Under the pieces are notes generated by a model that was not told the DNA's origin, searched no databases, and saw only the letters and a list, made by a program, of their open reading frames with translations. Positions 1 to 10,826 of a stretch of DNA of 64,000 nucleotides are shown here, piece after piece; positions within the stretch are counted from its first letter, which is position 1; every line of letters starts with the position of its first letter. The DNA comes from Mycogone perniciosa. Its lineage: Eukaryota > Ascomycota > Sordariomycetes > Hypocreales > Hypocreaceae. The translations under genes were made by a program, and so were the position numbers. The stretch covers positions 248,001 to 312,000 of the forward strand of contig JAOALB010000046.1 in NCBI GenBank assembly GCA_025331125.1, written 5' to 3'.

Positions 1-1589
1 TCCAGGAGGTCTCACCGACACTCCCATCGAGAGGACTCCAAGCCCAATGTCTTGACTGTAGATCCTAGCAGCCGCGATCGAGATCGATCTCGAGACCGTC
101 GAAAGGATAAATCTCCCGGCCCTTCAACTTTGGCTGTCGAGTCCGGACATCGAGATCGGGATAGGTCCAGGTCCAGAGATGGGCGAGGCGGCACTCGAGA
201 CAAGTCCCCCCAGCCGCCCTCCAGTCGCATGGCCACCTTGACTGTCAATACAGGACGGCCGACGAGCCTATCACTCTCAGCAGCTCCTGCATCTCCACTT
301 CTCGAATCCTACCGAGGAACATATCAAGACTGTTCACCAATGCCTTCCCCTATGCTTCTGGCATCTCAACACCCAAACGATTCTCTGAGGAACGTAGAGC
401 CCCTCTCCCCCATTAATTCGGATATGGAGGGCGACGGTAGCAAGAGGCTCAATCGGCGGGCTCGTTTCCATGATCCCGAGGATATCGCATCTCGCCTCGC
501 ACGCGCTCTAAAGGGCAACCATACGCCCGACATTCATCCTCTCATTGAGATTCTTCCAAGTCTCACACACGAACAGGTCATGGAGCTGCGTGCTGAGTAT
601 AAAAGGATAGTCAAGACAGGCGCGGAACGCAAGGGTGTCAACATTGCCAAACACATTCGTGCACGGCTCAAGGATGAGGATCCAATTCTCATGAAGGCGT
701 GTTACGCCGTGGCCCTAGGCAAGTGGGAAAGTGATGCGTACTGGGCCAACTTCTGGTACCAGGGTGACAAGACCCGACGCGAGTTGTTGATCGAGGCCCT
801 CATGGGTCGGACGAATGATGAGATTCGCCGCATCAAGGATTCCTTCACGGACAAGAAGTACGACAATAGTCTCACAAAATGTATGAAGACGGAGTTAAAA
901 GAAGACAAGTTCAAGAAGGCCGTGTTGATGGTCTTGGAAGAGCGCCGGATGGAAGAATACGACTACAACGGCCGCAGACTACCAGTCGACTACCGACTTG
1001 TGGACGACGATGTTGATGCCCTGCATAAAGCCGTCAAGTCTGAGAAGGGCGGCGAGACTTTGATGATTTCTATCATCGTTCAAAGGAGCGAGAGCCACTT
1101 GCGAGCTGTTCTCAAGGAATACGAGCACCACTACCGCGCCAACTTTGCCCGCGATGCCCTCAAGAAGAGCGGTAACCTTGTGGTATGTACAATATCCCTC
1201 AACCTACCTTTAATTCAATGCCACTTCACCTAATCTAATAGCGATTCTCCTAACAATAATCTTGACAGGGCGAGCTCCTCGCGCACATTCTCAACGGCGT
1301 CATCAACCGTCCTGTTCGGGACGCCCTCCTTCTCCACCATGCTCTTACGGCCTCTCGAAAAGACTCTTTGCGACGTGAGCTGCTCATATCACGCCTCGTT
1401 CGCTTCCACTGGGAGCCTCTCCATATGCAAGATGTGAAGAAGGCTTACCGCGAGCGCTACGGTCAGGATCTACAGGATGCGGTGCGTGAGGCGACGACTG
1501 GCGAGTGGGGGATGTTCTGCCGTGAATTATGTATTGCGCGAATGCCCAACGATGTGCGTAGGATGGAGCGGGTAGAGATAATCAGATAG
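1..1589 (+). CDS. Annexin, ANXC4-like (5' end outside window)
   Basis: Annexins bind acidic membranes, usually through calcium. The frame is already open at base 1, so the start lies upstream. Two exons: 1-1182 and 1269-1589, joined in phase 0 by a GTATGT..ACAG intron (1183-1268); about 500 residues are visible. The first ~150 residues are disordered and rich in Arg, Asp and Ser (RDRDRSRDRR). From about residue 155 four annexin-like repeats follow, for example around DIASRLARAL, RRELLIEALMGRTNDEI, the segment beginning VDDDVDALHKAV, and RRELLISRLVRF. The usual type II calcium loops (GxGT) look degenerate in every repeat (KGNHT, MGRTN, KGGET). This fits the filamentous-fungal ANXC4 group, described as having a long N-terminus and poor calcium sites. 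The 3' end converges on Rqc2, with 227 bp between the stops. Family is confident; subgroup is from memory. Confidence 0.88.
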
Positions 1590-1816
1590 TCACAAATTTA
1601 GGTTAGGAATGTTTTTTGGGTTTTTTTCTTTAATGTATGCTCGTTTCAAAATAACTTTGATGGTGTTACCTGGTTCAGCAAACACCAGTTTCTTCGCTCT
1701 AGATATAGAGAAAGTGATATGCCATACGCCCAGATAATGCAGGGAAGGGATCTCTGCTTTCCAAGAGCTGTACGGAGTAGTTGAAAGGATTGTTTGCTAG
1801 CTTCGTTTCTGTCTTA

Positions 1817-4800
1817 TTATTTCTTTGATCCCTTTCCTCCTTTGCCTCCTTTCCCCTGACCTTTTTGACCACCACCTCCTCCTCGCCCCTTACCACCGCC
1901 ACCTCCTCCACCAGAGCCGCCAGCTCCCCCCGACATCATAACCCTTACTTTACTCACTGGCACACAGTTGATAATCTCCTCCGGTTTGAACACTTTGATG
2001 AGCTCAACTTCTCTAGGCCACATTCTCTCCGTGTCTCTTGCCGACTCGTCTATCACACCTTTCCTGCCAGAGTCGGCTTTCCATCTCTCCAGGATTTCCT
2101 TGACTGCCTTGCCCTTCTTCACAGCACCGGGCTGCATCTTGGCCTTATACTTGAACCGGCCGAGGGCGTTCCACGGCGCGCAAACAGGGATGGCTTCGAT
2201 GATTTCGTCTCCAGGAAGTGGCGTGCCAACGAGTGCATCAAGGTCTGTCATCTTCTCTGCCTCATCGTCTCCAAGTATATCCACGCCCTCATCCATCATG
2301 ACACGACGAATCTCTTCCTGTTCGACTGCTTCCTTCTGCTTTTTTACATGCTGGGCCCAACGACGCTCTTTCATCGCTTCGAGTTCTGCTTGCCGTTGGG
2401 CTTTAGCTGCTGCCTCGGCCTCGGCTCGTTGGCGCCCTACTGTTGCTCCAATCAGGGCCTCCACGGCAGCGCGATCCTCTTCATCCTGGTTTCTGTACTT
2501 TTGAGCGATCTTCTTAGCTTTTCTTTTTTGGCCTCGCTTCGCTGCCCCCTTTTTTGCGGGTGCTAAAGAAGAAGCTTTGGACGCCTTGGTAAGTTCCTCA
2601 GAGACCCCAGCAACCGATTCTGGCAGCTCTTGATCAACAGTCTCCTCCTCTTCTTCACCATCCTCACCATACCTCTCTTCTTCTGTTTTCTCGTCTTCTT
2701 CTCCTTCATTCTTCTCACCTTCAGGAGTCATTACAGTGTCGGGGACACCTACGTCATCAGTAAATTGGTCAGTGACCTTCAACTCTGACAACCCTACTTC
2801 CACGTCATCCGAGACCTGTTCGACCCCTCCAAATGCTTGAAGTGGATTAGACCATTTCTCGTTGTCTTGCTGGTCATCCTCTGAATGCGCATCTGAATCA
2901 TCCTGCATATCGACTTGCTCGGGATCTGCCTCCGTGTCTTTGATTTCGCCTTCGTCTGCGATGGACGATGCACCCGTTTCCCGTCGATCATCCGAAAATT
3001 CTGTGTCGATGGCAGAATCACCATCGTACAGCCGATGCTTGACGTGCTTGGACTTGCTCTCTTCACTAATCTTGAACATTACCCCCAGGCCCAGTAAGAG
3101 CTGCGCCGGTGGGAGGAAATTCTTTTCTCCCTTAATCGCGAAGTTCCCTATGGGTAGGAGTTCCCCAGAAGGTGTCGACTTGGAAACTTGATCGGCATTC
3201 ACCCACCAAGCTCCCATTCCAGCTTTTGAATCCCAGGCATCAGATGAGCAGACCGAGAGGGTGCCAGCCTGAGAAAGTGTCGCAGGGGGGATTGGCGCAT
3301 CCGTGGTGTTCGGGCTGTTTTTTATCACAACGCTCGAAGCGCCGTGTATATCGGCATGACAGTAGACATCGCCTCTCCGTAAATATTTTTTATAGAGCAT
3401 CTCGTTTTGATGAGAGTCTTTCCCACCAATCACCAAATAGCCGTCAGATGAGATGAACCAGGTAAACTTTTCGAACCACGACTGTTGCCGGATGGGCTGC
3501 AAAAGAGCCTTCTCCTGTTTCAACCCTTTCCTGAGGTCTTCAGCAATCTTCTGTTCCGTGCTTTTCAGAGCTTTGGCTGCCTGCAACTGTGTTTTTTCTT
3601 CCTTAATGGCAGCTGTCCTTCGTTGATCATAGTACTCTCTTGCATTGCTCCAGGGGGTGAGATTGAGGATAATGTCAACTGTCAGGCTTTTGCTCGACTT
3701 TGCCTTTTCCGAGGTAGCTTCCTTATGCTCTTCTTCAGAATCGCTATCCGTTTCGAACGGGTCATCTTCGTCTTCGCTGTCGTTATCAAACTCTTCTTCC
3801 GCAAGCGTAAGTGTAATCATATTTTCCGAGAGCTTTAGTGGGAGGTTGATTATTTCGGCAACTGGATTATTTCGTCTCTTCTCTCGCTCGACGAGCTTTC
3901 CGATGTCAACCCAGTCCATGCCCTGGGCGAGAAGGCCATTTACAGCATCCATGGCCTCTTGTACACGCTCCACATTTGCTTCAATCGCAGCAGCTTTGCG
4001 GTGGTTAATTGTCTGGGCATCCTGCAGACCCTCTATTCGTTTAGCTTGATCTTGTCTAGCTGTCTCAAGCTTCCTCTTAGCTGCATCTTCCCTTCCCAGG
4101 AGGCGAGATTCAAGCTTCTGGCCCTCCAATGATGAAAAGAATTCGTCGACGGTTCGGTTGTAACCTTGGAACTCCAGCACCTCAATTGAAGGGTCATGGC
4201 TAAGCTTTCGTGGGAGGAACGGGTGGAAATCCTCGTAAAGCAAATCCTCGCGTTTGGGGGTAGAGGTTGACCCCCCCTCTTTAGTTGACACTCCTGATTT
4301 TGGCTTGGCAAATATGTACCCTGTACACACCGGGGAGGCTGTGATGTTCTCGACAATGTCACGAGCCTCAGATAGGTATCTGACCAGTTCATCCAGAAAT
4401 ATTTCGTTGTTGAGTATATCAGCCGGCTTTGAAGTCATGTCGAAGTTGTTGGCTTGGAGCATATGCTCAACTAAAACCGGAGGAAGCTCGTTGATTGAGA
4501 CCGCAAGGCCCTTTCGTAAGTCGCCACCAGGCTTGCCTTTTATCTTCTTTCCAGACTGGGCACTCGTTGCAGTGCTTACCTCGGCCTTTTCTACGGCAGT
4601 CTTAAGCGCATCTCTTATCCTTTCCTTCGTCAGGGCCGGGACGCCAAAGAAGTTCTGTCTGTTTTCCAGGGAATACTGCGATCCAACTCGTTGCGGTTCC
4701 TGGCCATCGCCTTCGTTGACGGTTCGAGAAATGGCAAGGATCTTGAGTTCAGCATCGGTAAGAATGATGTTGCCGCTCTGAAATAGGCCATGTGATTAGT

Positions 4801-5261
4801 CTTCGAGTTTGCCAGCGTCGACGGGGTGGTGGGGGGGTGACAAACAGCGAAGAATTCCAGAAATAGTCGATATTGCCCATCACTGAACTGAAACTCCAGG
4901 ATTCTGTCTGTTCCCACTTGCGCGACCGAGGTCAGCCTCCGCGTTTTGAGAAACTTTCGTAGCCTAGCAACGAAGGCTGAGGGCGCTGCTGCTGTCGCAC
5001 GGGCGAAATCCGTCAGGTGGCAACGAAAGCCGGTGTCTATGACCAGTTGTTTCTTATTATCGGGCTTCGCGAACTTCAGGAGCAGGATCTTAGAGGACAG
5101 GTCGTAGACGTTGCCCAGGCGCAAAGTCACCAAGCTCTCATGGAGCTCGTGAGCAATCACCTTGGGTCACACCAGGGTCAGTATAAAGATCTAGAGGTTA
5201 ACCCAAGGAGGCTGAGGAGACGAAATACCTTGACATCCAAGGACGAGAATCGTTGTTTCAT
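1817..5261 (-). CDS. RQC2: Ribosome quality control complex subunit 2 (Rqc2/Tae2/NEMF)
   Basis: Rqc2 binds 60S subunits blocked with peptidyl-tRNA, recruits the Ltn1 ligase and directs CAT-tail addition. Three exons on the minus strand: 5261-5229, 5160-4846 and 4777-1817. Introns GTATTT..CAAG and GTTTGT..TTCAG give a continuous 1102-residue protein, typical for the family. It opens MKQRFSSLDVK: Asp9, and Asp96-Arg97 in VGTDRILEF, align with yeast D9 and D98/R99, which are needed for CAT tailing. Order: NFACT-N (1 to ~510) with long coiled coils, NFACT-R/DUF814 from ~549 (SWFEKFTWFISSDGYLVIGG), a long acidic stretch, a basic KRGQKRKAKK segment, then NFACT-C (from ~PLPGDEIIEAIPVCAPWNAL). The last ~40 residues are almost only Gly and Lys. 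The start is chosen because it gives the conserved N-terminus. High confidence. Confidence 0.95.
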
Positions 5262-6333
5262 ATTGGCATTTGCGGCTCTGTCCAGCAAAAGAATCTATTT
5301 ATTTAACTGCCACTGCAGTAGAGAAAGAGTTCAATCAGCGAAGCTCCGTGGGGCAATCCGTCAATCGCGGGGCAATTGCCCCCCATTGACCCCATTGACT
5401 GTGACGACATGGCGTCACGTGGTTTGTTTGGTCTTGACAACAACCAGGAAGTCACAACGATTCTACGAAGTAGTACTTCATACGGAGCAACTCTTAAATG
5501 ACTCGGGCTTTTTCTATGGTAGTAATGATAGCAAGTGGACAAAGTCTTGAGTTCAATGCCAGTTTGCTTGGCGAAATGGGAGCTTGTCAACAAAGCCCCT
5601 CCTCTTCTTAGGCAAATGCATAGTATTAGTACTACTTATGCTACTACCAGTACTGCTATAAATTCGTGCGAGTTCTTCTTAACAATAATGTTCTTCACGA
5701 TACTAAGTCAAACTTTGATGCTTAGAACCATTGCCATAGTAGTTGGATCCTAAATGCGATCGGCATCTTAGCAGCATCCACAGAGTAAGAAGCCGCATAC
5801 TATTGAATACAAGATGCAACAATTGCGTTTATAAAATGCAGAGAAATGAAGACGCCGTTAAGCTCCCTTCCACAGGGAGACTTAAAAGAGACGCCTTGCT
5901 AGGCATAAGAGCGAGCTAGTGAAAGTATACGAGTAATAAAGAGCCCTCACCCATCAGTCTCAAGGTGCAATGGCGGTCCCGCAAAAGCCAGTGTTTGATG
6001 AGGTTATATGAAGTAGATGATGGCGACGTGGAGGACGTGAGGAACTCTCAGCAAACCAATGGCTCATTCACCTTTCACCTTAAGTCATGTGGATGCAGGA
6101 TTTGCTGACGCATCGCGAGGCCTATGAGCAGATGCTTTAACATGCTAAAGGCCTAGCTAGCTTCGGGGACTTAAAAAGGAGACCGGCAACTAGTATAAGC
6201 CATGTTTGCTCAGTACATTCAGCCGTTGGTGATTACATGGGATTGCTGTACTCTCTCCATATTGAAGCGGTAAGACCCAAAGGAACAAAAATAGAAGAAG
6301 AGTCTTTGGCAAAAAGAAACAGCTGAAAAGATA
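5262..6333. other. Intergenic region upstream of Rqc2
   Basis: This is the upstream region of the minus-strand Rqc2 gene. It is AT-rich in the middle (about 5600-5850), where short TAGTACTACT / ACTACTACC runs occur. Open frames here are short and show no family resemblance. No coding gene is supported. Confidence 0.6.
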
Positions 6334-6421
6334 CGACCACGCCAGGAGTCGAACCTGGAATCTCTAGAGGAAGTCGTGAGATAACCGAAATCTAGCGCCT
6401 TAGCCATTAGGCCACGCGGCC
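6334..6421 (-). tRNA. tRNA-Arg (anticodon TCG), with a 15-nt intron
   Basis: The minus strand folds as a full cloverleaf. Acceptor arm GGCCGCG pairs with CGTGGTC (with G-T wobbles) and is followed by discriminator G. The D arm contains AATGGCTAA. Anticodon stem CTAGA/TCTAG holds the loop TTTCGG, giving anticodon TCG, which reads CGA. The T arm is CCAGG-TTCGACT-CCTGG. A 15-nt intron (6384-6370 on this strand) sits in the canonical place, one base 3' of the anticodon. Mature length is 73 nt. No CCA is encoded, as expected in eukaryotes. The A box and B box are both intact. Confidence 0.95.
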
Positions 6422-8379
6422 AATCAACTTGAGTGACAGCTCGGCAACTTGAACGGGATCAATAAGGCTGTTCCCGGCAACCCCGCGGGTAGAATCAGAA
6501 GCTGGAGCAACTCGCTTTGCCTCGGCCGAGGCATGTGGCCCACCTCAAACACGATCTCGCGTCTGGCTGCTCATGATGGCGCCCGCGAGTCGCGCAAGAC
6601 GCGTCGCGGCACGGCTTGTCATGTTGACATTGCTCCACCCCTGTCTAAGGCTTGACCAGCCATTAGCCTTTGTGCGTTGCACAGTTCGTTAATACGTCCA
6701 CGTTGTCAGAGCAACCAGGGGAATCCCCAGACCAAGCTTGTTTGACGGCTACGGCGCGATGCGGTGATGCCCACAAAGATTCGGGATGTTTCTCCCTGCG
6801 GAATGCGGGAGCAAGGACTGCCTACTGCCAATTGCGAGATGCAGCAGGGGTAGAATGAGTGTCCAGCAGTTTTGACGGGCAATGGCAATCATGGTCTGGC
6901 TGACCAAGGGAAATGAAGGCCCCGAAAGTGGCTCCAAACCGAGACCTGGCTACGACAGCTCGTTAAATTCTGACTGGTCCCAGCCTCGGATTTCAGATGC
7001 CACAGTGTCTAGATCACTCCGACCATAACGCACTGCATCGGCAGCCCGCTCGTGATGCGGACAGTGCTGTAGTCCAATGATAGATTTCCACGATAGCAAC
7101 ACGGATGCAGATTGCTGCAGCTACCTGCAGCAACCAGAAATCAAGCAGGCTGAAAAGGGCGCGAATGAACCAATTGTCGTAATGCTCACACACAGCTGTA
7201 ACTAGAGGCTGGTCTTGACAACTTCAACCATCGGGCAACCGGCCGGAATCTGAAGATCGAGAGTCGCCCCAACCATCCTTCTCATATGCTGCGGGTGGTA
7301 TTGCATGCATCAGAGTGGATGCTCTCGTCCGGTACTCGTCCTCCTACTGGTACATGGAATGCTTCATGATGGAGGTGATGGATATGATGCATCATCAGCT
7401 CAGATGCAACCCGCCCCGTTATTTGTTGCCAAGAGAGTTTCTGGTGGCGCCATATTGAGTTCAGAAGCACAGGTGCGCCCACCCAGCACCATGTATGTAC
7501 TCGTACTTTTTATGGGCTCCTGAGCATTGATTAATACGAGTAATACTTCGTACTAGTACTAGTAGTAGTAGCGGTGGTACGACTAGTACTCCGTACAGCA
7601 GTACGAGTAGTAGTAGTAGTACTTCGTAACGAGGCCCAAACAAGCCTGTCTCCATCCAATCGACACGGGATCTACTCGTAGAGATGAACAACCGCGGCAA
7701 GGAGCAGCATTAGGAAAAACAAACGGGAAACCCGCCCTTCATGTGGACATTGGCTACCGAACTGACTGGTCAATCAGTGGGCCACTTTAGGGGTAATGCA
7801 GGGAAACCAAGGCAAAAGGAGGCTGGGGAGAGGCTTGGATCCATCTGCTTACCGCTGGGTCGCAGCACCAATGTCCGAGAGCCCACCGGCCACTAGAGCC
7901 TTTTAGCACGCCTGAGACGCAGCCCAGAAGCACGACTGGCCCATTGGCCCAGAGGCTTGCTTGGGCTTCGCGCAGCTTGCAGGAGGTTGGATGAGGTTGG
8001 CTGAGTGTGGGCCCGGAGGCGGAGACGATTATGAAGGCGCTGGCGCTAGGCCGCTTGTGGTGGGAGTAAACAACAACAAGTCAACTCCTGTGGCAGGTAA
8101 ACACGAATTGCTGCTAGATTCACCCTCCTCGGCAACCGCTGGCGTCAACAATCCAATCCTGCCCCCGTCCTCAAAAGCCATCGTGCGTCTGCTGCTCTGG
8201 ACAAGAATTCCTTCCTCTGCAATTAACTCCATCCGCATCAGAAACAAAAGACAAGAAAGAAAAGACTTCAAGAGGCTCTTAATTCCTCTCTTTTCTCTCT
8301 TCTCTTCGACTTTTGTTTCTAGGAACAGAACTTGAGGATCCTTCTTATCTTCCTTTCGTGCTACGGAAGGTTGTATGAG
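6422..8379. other. Gene-poor region and hexA upstream region
   Basis: No supported gene. Between 7531 and 7629 lies a dense cluster of TACTTCGTACT, ACTAGTACTAGTAGTAGTAG and TACTCCGTAC motifs. From about 8160 to 8335 the sequence becomes pyrimidine-rich and ends in a strong splice-acceptor-like tract (TTTGTTTCTAG at 8322-8332), so part of it is probably the hexA leader with an intron. Frames such as 7961-8335 show no recognisable protein. Confidence 0.5.
7531..7629. repeat. Cluster of TACTTCGTACT / TACTCCGTAC motifs and TAG trinucleotide runs
   Basis: About 100 bp made almost wholly of overlapping AGTACT, CTAGTACTAGTAGTAG and TCCGTAC units on both strands. It is the densest cluster upstream of hexA and is typical of the clusters listed for the 18-33 kb region. 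Confidence 0.7.
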
Positions 8380-10002
8380 AAGATTCTCTCGCGCCAGCGC
8401 AAGCCGTCAACCTGGACTTTGAAGCCCGCGTCCCCGTGCCCTTCAGCATCTTCCCCTCCACATATAAGGAGACCGAGAAGAAGACTTCCACCCAAACCAC
8501 AACCCACGAGGAGGTTCGAATCACCCTTCCTCCCCAGCAGCCAGCCGGACGGGAAGGTCAAACCTCTTCGTTTCCCACCGCCGTCGTTCCTCCTCGCAGC
8601 GAACCTCGCATTGTGGAAGAGGTCCGTATTACTCGTGAAGAAGAACGCAACCGCCGTCCCGGTTTCCTCCACCATCACCACCATCACACCAAGCCTCTTC
8701 AGCTCGTGAAGAAGGAGTATCGGTAAGTTTTCACAATTTCCTCTACAATCACAATATCTATCGACCGGAAGAATCCAAGTGGTTTCGAAGGAACAGTCCA
8801 GTCGTCCCAATCTCAGCAGTATTACCATACCCCTATCACGGTCCTTATTACGATGACGCGTCAATGGGAAAGTGGGTAAACAATTGGAGCGGAGACGGAC
8901 ATGGGTCCCGGACGGCTGATGCCAGGGATGTTTCTTTCCCTGGAATACCTTGCCACGTCCACACCCCTGTCAGGGGTGTGGCTCCACTGGCTTTGTTGAC
9001 CCAGAAATCTTCCAGCTCGCAAGACAAAAGGAATCTTTTCCAACTGACACTTCAACTCTAGACCTGCACCTCCTCCTGCCAAGTTCACTGAGACTCGCAT
9101 TGAGATCGACACTCGCCGTCCTCGACGCCGTGATTCCCACTCCAGTCCCATTGACATTGCTGAGCGTGAATACCGAACACGTTATCGTCCTCAGCACTCT
9201 AGTGTAGCCGTCGCTGCTCCCAAGCCTCGCTACTCTACTCAGAAACTCAAGGTTACCGAGGAGACCGTCGGACCTAACCAGTACACTCCCTCCAAAGACT
9301 CCAAGATGGGTTACTACGACGACGACGGTAAGTCAGCAATATTTCCGGTACCCTGTCGCGCAAACACGTCAGCTGACGCGTCTTGCCGCAGGTCACTACC
9401 ACTCCATCCGTCAAGGCGTGCGCAAGCTTGCTAACAAGATAGCCCACTCTCACCACCACCACCATGGTCACACCGAGCACATCGATGTTGACATCCGTCA
9501 GGAGGTTGTCCCCGCCCGTCGTGGCGGTGGTGGTGCCTCTCCTGCTCCTGAGAGCCAGCCCAACACGGTGTCCATTCCCTGCCACCACATCCGCCTGGGA
9601 GATTTCCTGATGCTGCAGGGTCGACCTTGCCAGGTCATCCGCATCTCTACCTCTTCTGCCACCGGCCAGTACCGTTACCTCGGTGTTGACCTCTTCACCA
9701 AGCAGCTGCACGAGGAGTCTTCCTTCATCTCCAACCCTGCTCCTAGCGTCGTTGTTCAGACCATGCTCGGCCCTGTCTTCAAGCAGTACCGCGTCCTGGA
9801 CATGCAGGATGGCTACGTCACTGCCATGACCGAGACCGGTGATGTCAAGCAGGGTCTCCAGGTCATTGACCAGTCTAACCTCTGGTCTCGTCTCCAGAAC
9901 GCTTTCGAGTCTGGCCGCGGCAGCGTCCGTGTCCTTGTTCTCAATGATGGTGGTCGCGAGCTCGCCGTCGAGATGAAGGTCATCCACGGCTCTCGCTTGT
10001 AA
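8380..10002 (+). CDS. hexA: Woronin body major protein HEX1/HexA (long form; conserved short form starts at 9306)
   Basis: HEX1 self-assembles into the crystalline core of Woronin bodies, peroxisome-derived organelles that plug septal pores after wounding. The conserved 210-residue form runs 9306-9327 plus 9392-10002: MGYYDDDGHYHS, a His-rich stretch, the eIF5A-like fold (IPCHHIRLGDFLMLQGRPCQ), and C-terminal SRL, a type 1 peroxisome signal. Upstream, the same frame stays open through 9062-9305. A GTAAGT..CTCTAG intron (8723-9061) then connects it in phase to 8380-8722, adding about 195 residues with EEVRIT-type repeats and a six-His run. In this frame TGA occurs at 8376, so the exon begins after that. 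No ATG lies inside it, so the long-form start must be in an unlocated upstream exon. Alternative hex1 transcripts are known in other fungi. Identity is certain; the 5' end is not. Confidence 0.9.
8959..8981. promoter_or_regulatory. Perfect inverted repeat with two CCCCT cores inside hexA intron
   Basis: CCACACCCCTG and its exact reverse complement CAGGGGTGTGG flank a single T. Each arm carries CCCCT/AGGGG, the core bound by Msn2/4-type stress regulators in yeast. It lies in the 339-bp intron between the upstream exon and the exon holding the short-form start, where a promoter for the short transcript could sit. The structure is seen directly; the function is inferred. Confidence 0.35.
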
Positions 10003-10826
10003 GCATATTTCTTTTTTTGAATAGTCCGTCCACCATGGCATGTCTGGGCCAAATTTTGGTCTGGGCACATGAGCAAAGGTGTTGTCATGGGTTTGGGGCG
10101 TGGCGTGTTGGTAATTTGTATTGAGTTGGGATGAATGTATTGGGTGATCTCGGTGTCAAGTAGATAGGATTTACCTATACATCATACTGTAATTAAGATC
10201 GTTTTTGTCTAGCTCCAAGTTGCTTCGCTTTTGTCAGACTTAATGCGCATATGTCGTGATGCTGATGTGTATCTGTCGCCTATCTTGTATTGGCCAGTTG
10301 AAGAGTTCTTAATCTCCTGTCTCATAGGGCGCAAAGCCTCGCTTAGCCGGGCAGTTGGGTAATACCTGACGATGTTCTTCGAGCAGTCTCCTCGAGGTCA
10401 GATTTCACCGTGATTACGCCCTGTATAGTTGTGCTAATTGGTCAACTGCGAGTAGCATATTTTGCGGTATCAATTCCTTGATTCATGACGGAATTTGTGC
10501 GAAATCATATGTGCTGATGTGGTAGAAAATTGGAAAGCGGATTCCAAATTCAGCTTCTGAAGGCCACTTGAACTAGCAGCATCCCTAATTGATATAACAC
10601 CCATGTCACTGGGGATGCATCGTGATCGGAGCTTGGAAAATGAACAGACCAAAAAAAAAGAGGCATTTACTGACCGGAACCCCATACAACCTCTACAATT
10701 TTAATTTTAGTTGGACTCTTTAATCTGTTGAGGGGTGGTTGTCACTTTCTATGACCCGCATCACGAGTGCCAATCCGTTACAGGGTAATCCAGTGGTACA
10801 GCTCGACAGGGAATAGTACTGCCAAG
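10003..10826. other. 3' region of hexA and spacer
   Basis: AT-richer sequence after the hexA stop, consistent with a 3' UTR followed by a spacer. No frame with recognisable protein, no tRNA and no cluster of the local palindromes was seen. Confidence 0.6.

Noticed and set aside
1865..2566. Long plus-strand frames opposite Rqc2
   Set aside because: They are shadows of the Rqc2 coding strand; the minus-strand protein has all family domains.
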